From Isoetes taiwanensis (Eukaryota > Streptophyta > Lycopodiopsida > Isoetales > Isoetaceae), in assembly GCA_021234155.1 (NCBI GenBank), contig JAJEKV010000032.1, positions 8,402,736 to 8,466,735 of the forward strand: a stretch of 64,000 nucleotides of DNA, written 5' to 3'. The notes beneath the pieces were generated by a model. That model did no database searches. It saw only the letters and a program-made list of their open reading frames with translations, and was not told the origin of the DNA. Positions 33,540 through 45,199 of the stretch are shown here, piece by piece. The translations under genes and the position numbers were made by a program. Each line of letters begins with the position of its first letter. The first letter of the stretch is position 1.

Positions 33540-36275
33540 GGCACTTCGCTCCAAATCGACCGATTCACGGCGGTTCATCGCCAATATCGTTAACGACCCC
33601 GCAAAGGTTACACCAGCGTGGTTACGATGGCACCACTATTTCATTGACTCAACATTTGATTTCTGAGGTATTTCATATTCCCTTGCACACCCCTTGTGTA
33701 TCATGGTCTACGCTATACGGGATATTGATGTCACGTAGTTGGTGCACCCGCTATCATGCCAATGTCCATCGTCGACCAATATCGACAAGCCTCACGAGAC
33801 CTTTGTTAAATTTACGTGGGGAAAATTCCTTGGGTATTCTATCAAGAACACCCATATCAATAAGCCTTTCTATAACCTGGTCCTCACTGCTACACACTCC
33901 AAACACCACATAGATTGGCCCCAAATGATGTTCTATCGTCTTCTCCAAGAAATGGACCGCCTTCGGGGTACCACTTCCATTTCTGAAGTTTCTGTGGGAG
34001 GGCACTTTCAAGCCCTCATCCGTCATTACTTCCCTCCCACACCACCAAATTCTCATAATTCCACTCAGCGCTCCCTTCCAATCACTCACCAAGTTGGCAC
34101 TTCACGCCCGTCTTCCCCTGGTCATGACCACAGTCACACTCATGTCACTGTTTCCTCCTCCGCTACACCATCCACTTCACACCATTTTTCCCAGACCTCC
34201 CAAACCAGGCAACAGCCAGCTCCACCACCACAACACCCTCGTCAGTTGTTGTATCAGTATCAGCAGGATGCTCAAGCTGCTGCTCTTAAGTTACAAGAAT
34301 CCCAAGACGCTCTTATGAGCGGGGTTCAACGGGCACTCGAGGCCTCTGATGCGGTACACCAAGACCTTCAAGCTGCAACTGCCCAAGTTGCAATTTTGGA
34401 GGCCAAACTTCAAGACAAGCATGAAGCTCTCTTACAGGCTCATACAGATCTCAAAAGTACACAAGCTCAAGTCAGCCAACTCGCAGATCAGCAAGGGCTC
34501 AGCTCGGTCGAAAATTCAGACTTTATTGGAGCACAACAAGTCCAAAGCCAGCTCTCCCGAGTACCAAGGACGCAGATATTGCTAAACTCAATGCCTTGTA
34601 CTTTAACCGTGGTGAAAATTTCAGCACTCAAGTTCAAAATCTTTCAGCCCGGACGCTCAAGTTGCCTCCTTGATCGCTCGGCTTTTCTACCGGACCTCTC
34701 GCTCACCTCTCTTCAAGATCGCCTTTACGAGGTGCGTAAAAGTAAAATACTAGATGACCGCCGGAGATTGCCGTTTCGCCTCAATACACCGGGAAATCCT
34801 CCTCCCGGTCAATCCTTCTCGAAAACGGGTCCGCGACCGGTCCACGCTGCTCCTCGAAAAGGGACAATCGGATCCGTGATCTCGAACAACAGCCTGCAGC
34901 AAGCTATTCGGGCTGGCCGATGAGGCTCAAGCAAAACTTGACGCCGGTTGCAATTCTTCACGAATGCCGCTTGACTTCCCAGCTCCCTCCCTCGCTATCA
35001 TGATTATGTGGTTGCTCGCCACCACCTCTTCCTTTCAAAGTGGCACGCGGTAGATGGCCCCGTGGATATCCCAATCGGCGAAAGGCTGATTTTCTTCGGA
35101 TTTGGCGGAACTCTCCATTGAGGACAAAGGGTTGTGGGTGTGCCCTTGTCGCCTTTGATCTCATACACCGCCGATCCGGACTTTCTCACCTTCAGAGTGG
35201 TTCAGCCCATGGCTTACATCTTTCATGATTTCTATCTGGGTGATACACAGAAAACTTTGGAAATGGGCCACGCCAGACTTTTCGGGGTGACCCCAACGTG
35301 CAATGGGTGCTTCAGGGATAACAATCCATATCTTGCGGATCCTCGCCGGACCCCAACTCTTCATCAGGAGTACATGCCCGAGCTTGCCAATTATTTATCT
35401 CTCGGCGGCGGGCCAACAAATTAGGAAGTATCTAGGACATCCCAAGATCTTCCCTATGCACAAATTTATATGCAACCTCGGCGGTTACAATCGATTACAA
35501 GCTACGTTGGATAGCAAGGCGGTCCCCACGGGATGGGATAGCCCTCTTGTCAACTCTCGACTCTACGCTTCTCTTTGGGATCGTTGGTGTCGGGCACTTG
35601 ATCCGAGCTTGTCGATCAATTCGGGGAGATCGCCTTTCGAACCCACGCCCACGGGCATGGTTCCTTCTCCCTATGCTTCCCTCAGGTGTACCTCCACGCC
35701 CCGGGTTCCCGACTTCGATTGGCGCCTTCCTTTTGGACCAAGGTCATGGATGGTCATGCCGGGCCGGACACCACCTCGGATCTCGACGGATCTCCGGTGG
35801 GATCCACGTTTTGTTCGCCCGCTCTCATTGGGAAGAAGGTGCCACTTTGGACAACACCACCAATTGGATCTACATTGCTAATGAGCGTGGTTGGCAACAG
35901 CCCGGATGATCGCTTCATGGTCTCAACACCTTCTTGCGGGAATGCCTCCACCTCACACGATCCTTACGTCCATCTTCAAGCCGGATTTTGCGCTGCCCTC
36001 AAATGCATTTTGCTAAGCTCCTTAAATCGGCAAAGTCCCCATTTTTTCTTTGCAATCCAAATGCGGTGTCGGTGCTTTTTGGCCTTCAGACCTGTCTCCT
36101 CATGGAATGTCAGTACATTTCTTCGGACGCCCACGCTGCCCTTGAAGACATGGTCCGCTCTCGCTTTCTTATAGATGCCGATCCTGCCCTTGGCCAAAAC
36201 ACTCCTCAAGCTCTTCAATCACGCCAGGATCTCATAAGCCAGTACCATAATGGTGCCCGTCCTCTCACTCCGTGA
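33540..36275 (+). pseudogene. Extra plus-strand ORF(s) of the gypsy element
   Basis: The block starts near ATG 33540 (MALRSKSTDSRRFIANIVND) and has a 394-codon open part (33739-34923): a globular start (KFTWGKFLGYSIKNTHINKP, IDWPQMMFYRLLQEMDR), a Ser/Pro/His-rich linker, then a long coiled coil (QQDAQAAALKLQESQDALMS to SQLADQQ). Shifted frames continue to TGA near 36,275 (TADPDFLTFRVVQPMAYIFH, MVRSRFLIDADPALGQNTPQ). The start is vaguely like the plant transposon-protein domain found in Athila/Tat extra ORFs. No signal peptide or membrane helix is obvious, so an envelope role is not supported. Confidence 0.5.
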
Positions 36276-36346
36276 GGATCACTTTCGAGCCGATGGCTTC
36301 CCGCCCTCCGAAACGCTTCCTCCTTTTCTTCACTCGAGTGTCGTTT

Positions 36347-36356
36347 GGTGGGGGAG
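36347..36356 (+). other. Gypsy polypurine tract
   Basis: GGTGGGGGAG directly before the 3' LTR. Confidence 0.8.
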
Positions 36357-36941
36357 TGTTAGTCTGTGCCTCACAGTGCAGGGACTATTCATCATCTGAC
36401 AGACCAGGTCAAGCTCAAGGATCCTCGGTCAACCACGGGTGAGACATCAAGGCTCATGAGAAGACTAGCGGCGGACCCCTTGATCAAAGCCTTTGGTACA
36501 TCAACAAGAGGCGCCGCTCAGACAAGTGACGGCCCGTCACCGCCCGCGTCAGCGTCAGCGTGATTCTAGGCACTTCAAGAGGCACCGCCAACATTCCTGC
36601 AAATCAGGCCTCCTTCCAGGAGTCGGCACCGAGATCAGTCAGAGTGTCTATATTGGGCCCAAGGCCATTGTACTATATATATGAGTAGAGTTAGCTCAAT
36701 AGTTTTTAGATGAGTTTTGAGTCTTGTCTCCTTTCAAGTTTTCTCTCTATTGCGAGAGCTCATGTATTTTCATCATTGATATCAAGGAAGCTTATCATCT
36801 TTCTCTCATTTGCTCTGTTCTCTTCTTTTTCTTCTCTTTCAGCAAATCCCGCGTGACATAGTCCCCCGGACTCTCCTGTTAGATCCACGGGTCCTCACAG
36901 AGGGCTGTCTTCCAGGAGTTCCCGAACCCAGACCCCAAACA
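36357..36941 (+). repeat. Gypsy 3' LTR
   Basis: TGTTAGTC...CCCCAAACA, paired with 25858-26447. The half after the TATA box is almost identical to the 5' LTR. Confidence 0.93.
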
Positions 36942-36946
36942 TTGCT
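36942..36946. other. Target site duplication TTGCT, right copy
   Basis: Matches 25853-25857. Confidence 0.85.
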
Positions 36947-37719
36947 GCTTGCAAAGAACAGATCAAGCTTCTATTCCAACCTGTTGCAGGGCTATTTTTC
37001 AGATCATATATTGCTTGCGAAGAACAGAACCTCTTGCCTTTACCTTATTGCTGCGAAGCTTTACATGCAAGAACTCGAATCGAAGCAAAGACAGAAGTTT
37101 TGCTGCTAAGATCTCGAAAGCAGAACCAAAAAACTCGAAGCAGAGCCAAGAAGTTTTGCTGCCAATAACTCGAAAGTAGAGCTACGGTCGAAGAACTACG
37201 GTGCCATAACCCTAGAGCAGAGCTGCGGTAAACTGCGGCGCCATAACCCTAAAGAAACCCTAAATGAAACCTGAGCAGCCGGTCACGCAGAATAGGGCTA
37301 CCCAACTTCCATTCCGCTTCATTGGGAATTGCCACGTGGCGTCACACTATTGCACCCCAGCAAAAAATAGCAACCCTATTTCTATTTTGTATATTGAATT
37401 GCTTTCTAGGATGTCATTGTGCATATTGCCTTGTCTTTTGGAAATATATGGAAGTTGTCATTCTAATAGTGCATTTGATTGCACAATCCTTCATGCTTGC
37501 CAGATTTACCCATTCCACGTATATAAAGGGCATGTACAATATGACACCAGTAGGTTTCATTACGTCAAGGTCGTGCACACAACTATGGATCAAGCAATTA
37601 TGAAATTGTGGTACAAGCCTTTGAAACTTTGATTGATTCTTCATATCTTTGTGTTCGTTGTAAAGGCGGGGTACGAGTACTTATATCCCTACTTTTCTTT
37701 TCTTTTACAAAGCCTATGC
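36947..37719. other. Flank of the gypsy insertion, no supported gene
   Basis: Contains repeated phrases GAAGAACAGA, CTCGAA and GTTTTGCTGC (36,950-37,170) and AACCCTAA motifs (37,208-37,265). A 122-codon frame at 37,264-37,632 has no recognised family. Confidence 0.4.
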
Positions 37720-37780
37720 AATAATTTAGATGTCCCTCGTGGACGATAAAAACATATCCTATTCTATTCTAAATTGGAAT
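37720..37780 (+). mobile_element. LINE 3'-tail remnant, plus orientation
   Basis: CTCGTGGACGATAAAAACAT followed by CCTATTCTATTCT, the same signature as at 62.6 kb (minus) and 14.2 kb (minus). The body upstream is not recognisable as LINE coding sequence. Confidence 0.5.
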
Positions 37781-38808
<1,028 letters not shown>

Positions 38809-39002
38809 TATGTGGCGTCCGAGAAGAAGAAGGAGAAACCTATAGAAGGGTGTTCAAATGCCCATCAAATATGTCAAAGGGATATGAAAGCAAGGATCAA
38901 TGTTCGCTTACTATATGGCTTTGACAAAGTGACAATGTTTGTCATCTCGTCTATACCACCATGGCATAAACAAATGCTCATACATGAACAACCAATAAAA
39001 AA

Positions 39003-39180
39003 AAGGGGAAAACTACAAAATACCCCTAACTTTTTGCAAAATTCACAGCATACCCCTAACTTTCTAAAAATTCACAAAATGCCCCTAAAAAACCTACACG
39101 TTAGGGGCATTTCATGAATTTTCTAAAAATTAGGGGTATGTTGTGAATTTTGCAAAAAGTTGGGGATATATTGTAAAAAA
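39003..39180. repeat. Foldback (MITE-like) element
   Basis: Left arm (about 39,013-39,088, TACCCCTAACTTTTTGCAAA ... ATGCCCCTAA) pairs over about 75 bp with the right arm (39,101-39,178, TTAGGGGCATTTCATGAATT ... TGCAAAAAGTTGGGG), separated by 12 bp. Each arm also repeats the phrase CCCCTAACTTT internally. Confidence 0.85.
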
Positions 39181-39239
39181 CATATGCTTATTATCCATGG
39201 GTGTTGAACAAACATAACTAACCTTCAAATCATGCGCTT

Positions 39240-39440
39240 AAACCTCCAAGGGTTTTAAGAAACCACTCCTAGTTTTAATAAACTAATACTAGGTTTAATA
39301 AACCACTATGGTATACAAGGCTTGTGTTGAAATCATCTAATAAACTATAACTAGTTTTAGCAAACCACTGTATCATTATTAACTAGCATTAATAACCATG
39401 TTGTAAGCCACTACTAGTTTCGATAAACCGCTATAGCATG
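39240..39440. repeat. Diverged short repeats, CTAGTTTTAATAAACCACT
   Basis: Four or five imperfect copies (near 39,257, 39,285, 39,350 and 39,410) of a ~20 bp word, irregularly spaced. Confidence 0.55.
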
Positions 39441-39518
39441 TGGTTTTCTTCTCTCTAATGAATTGTTGTATAAAAGACCACATCTATGATGGTTTTCCAA
39501 TGATCTAATATTGTTTTT

Positions 39519-42134
39519 TTATGGTTGTTCATCTTTGGGGGCCTTGTGATAGACATCATCATCCCAAATGTTGCAGTTGGCATTAATATTATCAAAGGCA
39601 TTCTCCTTGTCAGATTCAGTGTCAGCAGAACCCATATCTTTTTCTGCATGATAGGGGCAACTCCAAAACTTTAGCTTGCAGCAATCTCCATTAACAGACT
39701 TTGGATCAATGGGGTTGAAGTTTATAGGAGCATCACTTAGGATGTTTAAATTATTATTATTATTGCTAAAATCAAATGCAAGGGTTGTTAAGGAAAGATC
39801 TTGCCTGGAAATGTTTTGGTCTTGCTGTGAGAAGTTTGCAGGTCCAGTCATTTGTTGAGCTTCTGTTGTAGCATGTGTAACTTGCTGCATTTGATCATCA
39901 TGTAGCAAACCCTTTTCCCAAGAGGTCGATATTTCCCTGATACTACCTGCATCTGTTCTATCCCTGACACTACCTACCATCAAGTATCCGCGTGCACGTG
40001 CAACTGACACACTTTCTGGCACAACCAATTGCTGTAATTGCCGAGCTATCTCTGGGGAGATGGAGGCATTTGAATTAGGGGAGACAGTTTGAGTAAGGTC
40101 AAGCAGATCAACATGAGGTAGTTGAATTTCATTTGTTGAAGGTGGTGATGATGGAGATGGAAATATGAGAGGCATGGGAGATTCAGCAGGGAAAATGGGA
40201 TGAGTGGTGGTTTGAGGCAAAACTTCTGGAGAGATGTTTAAGAGTGACTCAGGTCCATTTTCACGATCATCGATGAGTATCATCTTCAGATTTGTGATAA
40301 TCTTGCATAAGTGTTTGAGCATTTCAGATTTTACGTGTCAATATCACATTCGTAATCTTCAGGTTTACTTTCCTTAACCTTCCCTGTTGAGAGAGTAGCA
40401 GAAGAACCTATGTTAAGGTCTGCAGGAGTCTGGACAAGCAAATCCTTGTGCTTGGTAGTACCTTTTTCATTAATTAATGAAACCACATTCAAACAATCTG
40501 ACTCAGATATTTGTTTTTTTGAGTCAAGTGTCCTTTGGGCATGCAGATCCTGAGAGCCTTTAGAAGACTGGACACTAGTAGATTTCCTGGATTCCTGTAT
40601 AATACTTGAGAGGGTTTTGTGCAGATCAATCATTTTTGGCAATTCAGGAGCTTTGCTTTTCCTGTTTAGCAAGTTTAAATTATGATCAATGTTTGCCTTA
40701 CTAATTACAGGAAAATGAGAAGGCTCAGTAACTTTGCCATGAACTCGATCATTTTGCACAATCATTTTTTCCAATCCAACTGATGGAGGGTTTTCTTTGA
40801 TGAATAAACCTTTGTTCAAAACCTTAATTCCAGCTGGTTTGATAGGGAGAGATGTGTTGTTGATGAGTTGAGACCTGGAGGAACTTGCAGAGATTTGTGG
40901 CGCTTGTTTCCTTGCTTCCCTCTGCTTTTGAATTCTTCTTGTACTGCCATTGATTCTTTTCCACTCATTTTGAGGTTTGGAATCATAAGAACCCATGGTT
41001 TCTATCAGATCCTTGTGATAGCTATTTGAATTATCACTGTATGATAAGACTGCAATTCCATGATTGATAGGCATGGTAGTCTCTCCATCTGATTTTTAAT
41101 TGCGGTTGAATCCCAAGTTACCTTCATGATAAGTACAATCACTTTGTCTTTTGGATGTCTCAGGTTACAATTTTGGCAAAAGTTTGGTAAACCTGCCCAT
41201 CTGAAAGTTGCAAGATAGATTTCTTCCCAAAGTAGTCCATGAAAGGAAGTTCAGAGGGGATGTTCTTGGTGGTGTCAAGTTGGACAAAGCACTTGGGAGG
41301 TTTATAAGGGTAGTACTCAGTAGTCAGGTAAGTACCAATTGAGTTGAAGATTGTAGAAAAACAGTCTTCATTCCAGTAAATAGGACTGAGCTCACTCATG
41401 GTAATAGAAGCAACATGAAATTTATTGAATTCATTGAGAGGCAATGTGGCATTCCATTTGAGAAAAGATATTTGAAATGTTTCAATAGTAGAGAAGCCAA
41501 GTTTGAGCAAGAAATTTGAAGACCTTGTGCAACCACATTCAACCAGGATGTAGGGATAATTTAGCCAGTAGATCGAGTTGATTACAATGCCTTTGTGGAG
41601 TCTGAGAAGATGATCCCAAAGTTTTTCAATTTTTAAGCCAATCGAGTCTACTTTGACTATAACAGCAAATTTAGACAATGATTCAATCCTAGAGGCAACC
41701 ACAGGTGAGTTAAGTTGAATACCTCTGAAGAGCTGGATATTGGTAGGTGCCCTGGATTGTTGGTACTCGAACTCAAAGGCCAATTGCTCATCAGAGATAT
41801 CTGGAGATGTCGGTCTCGGGAACAGGGGAATAGGCACACCATTGGCATCCAAATTTGGCAAAGTTTGGGATCCTCTTGGGTCAAGAGATAGAGTATCCCA
41901 ATTTGGAGCAAGATGACTGTAGTGATTCATTTCTGTTACCTTAGGAGCAGAGTTAGAGAAGTCTCCAAATTTAATGAATTTAGAAGGATCACGGTGGAGA
42001 ATACTTAACTGAGCAAGAAGTTCGTCTCTGGCAGCAGGAGGGAGAAGCATGAAGTTATGAGTGAAAAAGAGGGAAGACGGATTTAGGGCAGACGTGTTAA
42101 TGAAGGGTTTTTTTTTTTTTGTAGAAACCGCCAT
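39519..42134 (-). pseudogene. LINE ORF1 (gag-like), probably of LINE-A
   Basis: Three consecutive minus-strand frames: 42134-41160 (324 codons, start MAVSTKKKKPFINTSALNPS), 41074-40331 (247) and 40322-39519 (267). The first has an RNA-binding-like region typical of plant LINE ORF1 (FLLKLGFSTIETFQISFLKW, SPIYWNEDCFSTIFNSIGTY, YPYKPPKCFVQLD). The others are Ser/Gln/Pro-rich and end in an acidic tail (WDDDVYHKAPKDEQP). The three frames are split by two breaks (near 41,100 and 40,325). The tail lacks the basic NTRLRSRK end found at 24,427-24,537, which fits one ORF1 cut by later insertions. Its role would be RNA binding and particle formation. Confidence 0.65.
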
Positions 42135-42297
42135 TAATGCACAGAAAGGAATTCAAATGTAGGTGGCTAAAAGCAGGGGAGGTGAGGAAAAGATCAAGGG
42201 GAATCAGAGAATACAAGACAAGGGAATAATCTATCTAAGAACTAAGAAGGAAAGGAGAACCATAGATCTGCCAAAATACCTTGAGAACATCCATTAA

Positions 42298-42672
42298 TTA
42301 ATCTGAGAAAATCTTCACTTGAATTTTTTTATCTGTCCATTCACAGTAGACTTGAAAGATTGCTGTTGCTGAAATATTTCTTTTGCCTGTGAATTCCAGT
42401 ACCCAAGATTCGATTATCTCAGACTCTAATTCTTCTGTGTGTGTTGTAGTAGTGTATTCCGGAGCAAATAGAGAATCAGGAAAGAATTGATGAAGAACTA
42501 ACGATTCCCAAAGAGTAGAATGAGCTCCAGAAAGAAAACCACACGAAATTCTATCTTCTTGCTTCAAGATTGTGAAAATTTTGGTATCCATACATAGGAA
42601 ATCTGAAGACGAGGAGGATAATTGCTGGGCCTCTACAGGGCCAGCAAGTTGAGAAGAGCAAATTCGGATCAA
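42298..42672 (-). CDS. Unidentified 124-codon ORF upstream of LINE ORF1
   Basis: Open from ATG 42672 (MIRICSSQLAGPVEAQQLSS) to TGA near 42,298. It contains WVLEFTGKRNISATAIFQVY and EWTDKKIQVKIFS. No family is recognised. It could be the 5' part of the LINE (leader ORF or N-terminus of ORF1) or an unrelated exon. Confidence 0.35.
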   Translation of the reverse strand: MIRICSSQLAGPVEAQQLSSSSSDFLCMDTKIFTILKQEDRISCGFLSGAHSTLWESLVLHQFFPDSLFAPEYTTTTHTEELESEIIESWVLEFTGKRNISATAIFQVYCEWTDKKIQVKIFSD

Positions 42673-42888
42673 AAGGAAAATTCTCGGGTGGGTGAGATCA
42701 AGAAACTGTTTGAATCATAAATCAAGAAAATTGGCGCTGGTGCTGGCGCTGATGCTGACGTGTCCATCCTCCAAACTCCATCTGGTATGTAATATACCAA
42801 TTGTCAAAATACAGATCAAAATACAGATCCCATGTAAGGCCATATCTCAAGTCCAAGCCTAGATATCATGGTTGAAAGTTTGATGTAC

Positions 42889-42956
42889 CTTAGCCACATC
42901 TCGATTCAGCTTCTTCATAGTAGAAATAAGGGAATTCTTTTCATTTGCAAGTCTGG
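42889..42956 (-). pseudogene. Exon-like fragment of a coiled-coil protein (At4g15545-like)
   Basis: A 68 bp minus-strand segment between GTGCAG and GTACAT reads RLANEKNSLISTMKKLNRDVAK, open in one frame only. It resembles the coiled-coil motif NASLSNTVKRLQRDVSKLE of the uncharacterised plant protein At4g15545. The match is from memory and short. Confidence 0.35.
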
Positions 42957-43096
42957 CTGCACAAATATATAACAGTAAAATATTAAACCTGATTCAATGA
43001 CCAAACAAGAAATAACAGCCATTGTCCAAACATACAAACGGGCAAAATTACAAATAATTTCATGATAAAGAAGGAGATGTAAATGAGTGCACTGAC

Positions 43097-43164
43097 CTCA
43101 TTGTACTTTATACTCATGGAAGTTGTAGCCTGACCAAGTGCAAATTCAAAAGAGGAGTTTTGTA
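43097..43164 (-). other. Second exon-like 68 bp segment
   Basis: Minus-strand segment with a good acceptor (TTTTGCATTTTAG) and donor (GAG/GTCAGT), open in one frame: QNSSFEFALGQATTSMSIKY. The end phase does not fit the exon at 42,889-42,956, so the two do not join directly. The family is unknown. Confidence 0.3.
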
Positions 43165-43794
43165 CTAAAATGCAAAAGGCTCGCTCTACAAACCAATATA
43201 AGCCTGATGGGTCACCTGTTCGTCCAAAGCATGTATCTTCTACATGTTAGCTTTCGTGCAATGTGCAGCTTCATCAAAAAGGATCCAGACAATCCAATCC
43301 AAACATAAAATCTTTGACAGATTGAGCATTTTCTGAAAGATTGAATCGAGAAGAGACAAAACCTACTTTTCTGAAGACATCAGCAGATCTTTTCGCAGGT
43401 TAGGAAAACGAGGAACCTGCAAACATCAAACCGAAGAACACCTCTCATGAATCTAATGATGGCCACATATCCACCACTGTAGAACGGATTTCATACCATA
43501 TCCCAGATGGTTGCAAGCTGCAGTCTCTTCCGAGCTTCCTAAATCGTGGCTGAGCTGCTTTATCTGAAATAGAAACCTAGCTCTGAAAATATCAGTTATG
43601 CATGAAAACGAATGCAAATCCACAAGCTCACAAGACCTGGAGTGCAGTCCGACTTCCAAGCTTCGTAAATCGTGGTGCTTTGTGGCGTAAACGAAGACTA
43701 AGGTCGAGGTCGGAAGAGCCGACGGGATGAGCGGCTCACGGATTTAGGTTTAGGTCATGTGAAAAAAAATTAGATTAGTATTTTACACATAATA
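43165..43794. other. No supported gene
   Basis: Contains an imperfect ~35 bp duplication (GCAGTCTCTTCCGAGCTTCC near 43,521 and GCAGTCCGACTTCCAAGC near 43,642, each followed by TAAATCGTGG). Possible further exons of the fragments to the left cannot be supported. Confidence 0.4.
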
Positions 43795-43970
43795 TTGTAA
43801 CGTACGTACGTCTTATAATGTACGTACTAAACCTTTGAAAACATTACGTACGCGTACGTTATTCGGCCAAAAATTTAATTGAATTCATGCATATAAATAT
43901 AACGTACGTATGGTACGTCCAGTGCGGTATTCTAAGTACTAGAAAGGTTCCGTACGCGTACGGAACCTAC
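43795..43970. repeat. ACGT/GTAC-rich palindromic island 2
   Basis: Runs such as AACGTACGTACGT, TTACGTACGCGTACGTT and a perfect 24 bp palindrome at 43945-43968 (AGGTTCCGTACG and its complement). It ends at ATCAGGTGC, the left border of the minisatellite. Confidence 0.8.
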
Positions 43971-43974
43971 ACTG

Positions 43975-44690
43975 ATCAGGTGCTGCCAATGTGGCATGAC
44001 ATATGTCCAATGTGATATTAGTGTGACTTGTGTGTCATATGTCAATTGGATGCTGCCATGGTTGTCAATTTGATATTGATGTGACATGTACATCATATGT
44101 CTAATTGAATGTTGCCAATATCGCATGACGTGTGTCCAATATGATGTTCTTACCCAATGTGGTTGCCAATGTGATGTTGATATGGCGTGTGCGTCATATG
44201 TCTAATTGGATATTGTTAATGTGGCATGACATATGTCCAATTGGATGTTGATATGGTGTGTTCATCATATGAGATGCTAGCAATATTGGATAAGACATGA
44301 TATTGGATACGGATATCGTGTGCGTGAGTGTGTGTGTGTGTGTGTGTGTGTATGTCATATGTCCAATCAGATGCTGCCATGGTGGTGTAGCTCAGATGTT
44401 GCCAATGTTGGTGTGGTGTGTGCAATATATGCCCAATCGGATGCTCCCAATATGGCAAGAGATATGTCAAATCGAAGGCTGGTGTGGTGTATATGCGTCA
44501 TATTTCCAATTGGATGCTGCCAATGTGGCATGATGTAAGAAAATAATAATCTCCTCTTCCTCCTCTTATTGCAATATATTTCCAATTGGATGTTGCCAAT
44601 GTGGGATAATATTTGCCCAACTGAATGTTAGTGTGGTATGTACGTCATATATCCAATTCGATGCCGCCAACGTGGCATGACGCACAACCA
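43975..44690 (+). repeat. Minisatellite, same family as 15.4-16.7 kb, copy 2
   Basis: Units of CCAATTGGATGCTGCCAATG and GTGGCATGACATATGTCC, in the same orientation as copy 1. A (TG)n run at about 44,328-44,351 interrupts it. Confidence 0.85.
44328..44351. repeat. (TG)n microsatellite
   Basis: About 12 TG units inside the minisatellite. Confidence 0.9.
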
Positions 44691-44724
44691 CCACCACCAT
44701 CACCACCACCTCCTCCTCCTCCTC
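44684..44724. repeat. (CCA)n(CTC)n microsatellite
   Basis: ACCACCACCACCATCACCAC then CTCCTCCTCCTCCTC at the right edge of the minisatellite. Confidence 0.85.
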
Positions 44725-45199
44725 TATTGTAATGGTGTGAGATCCAAAAGTTATATCGGCTTCAAATACAACTTTTGGAACTGTTGTTAGCGTCAGACAG
44801 ATCCTATTAATGCTTACCAATTAGTAAATGAGACAAGCATGTCTACACAGGATACCGTGGGTCCGATAGACATGTCCATACATCATACAAGGAATTACTC
44901 CACAATGTGTCTGCAGAGATTTTGACCTCTAAGATGGATTTGTTGCCAGATAACATTCAACAGACATAGGCCCTCAACCTACACAGTGTCGCTATTGTGA
45001 AGGTAAGTGATTGCTCAGCTATGGAGGTGATAGTGCATTTCTTTACCGAGGTGTGCACATATAGGTGGATGGCATCATCTCCACACATTAGATTGGAGTA
45101 GCACAACCTGATCGTCCTCGGTGCCTCCTTGTACACTTTAGGAATCCAAATACTCCTCAAATATCAACTGCCTCTTACGAGGGGATAAGACTTAGAAAC
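44725..45199. other. No gene seen
   Basis: Probably the 3' part of the LINE relic to the right; no reliable frame. Confidence 0.4.

Larger units (their letters stand above)
25858..36941 (+). mobile_element. Ty3/gypsy LTR retrotransposon, 11.1 kb
   Basis: TSD, 590 bp LTR, primer site, gag with CCHC knuckles, protease, RT, RNase H, integrase (the gypsy order), about 4 kb of extra sequence, polypurine tract, 585 bp LTR, TSD. The length, the DGG protease and the large extra region after integrase suggest the Tat/Athila (OTA) branch; this is inference. Every coding block is frameshifted. The LTRs match closely outside patches that again involve CAG/CTG. Confidence 0.93.

Noticed and set aside
33540-36275. 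Envelope gene in the gypsy element
   Set aside because: No signal peptide, transmembrane helix or cleavage motif can be seen; the coiled coil alone does not support it.
37208-37265. AACCCTAA motifs as telomeric repeats
   Set aside because: Only a few scattered copies, not an array; such motifs are also common upstream of plant genes.
37264-37632. 122-codon plus-strand frame
   Set aside because: No recognisable domain and no supporting splice or promoter context.
38812-39117. 101-codon frame after the (AGAT)n tract
   Set aside because: It runs into the foldback element and resembles no family.
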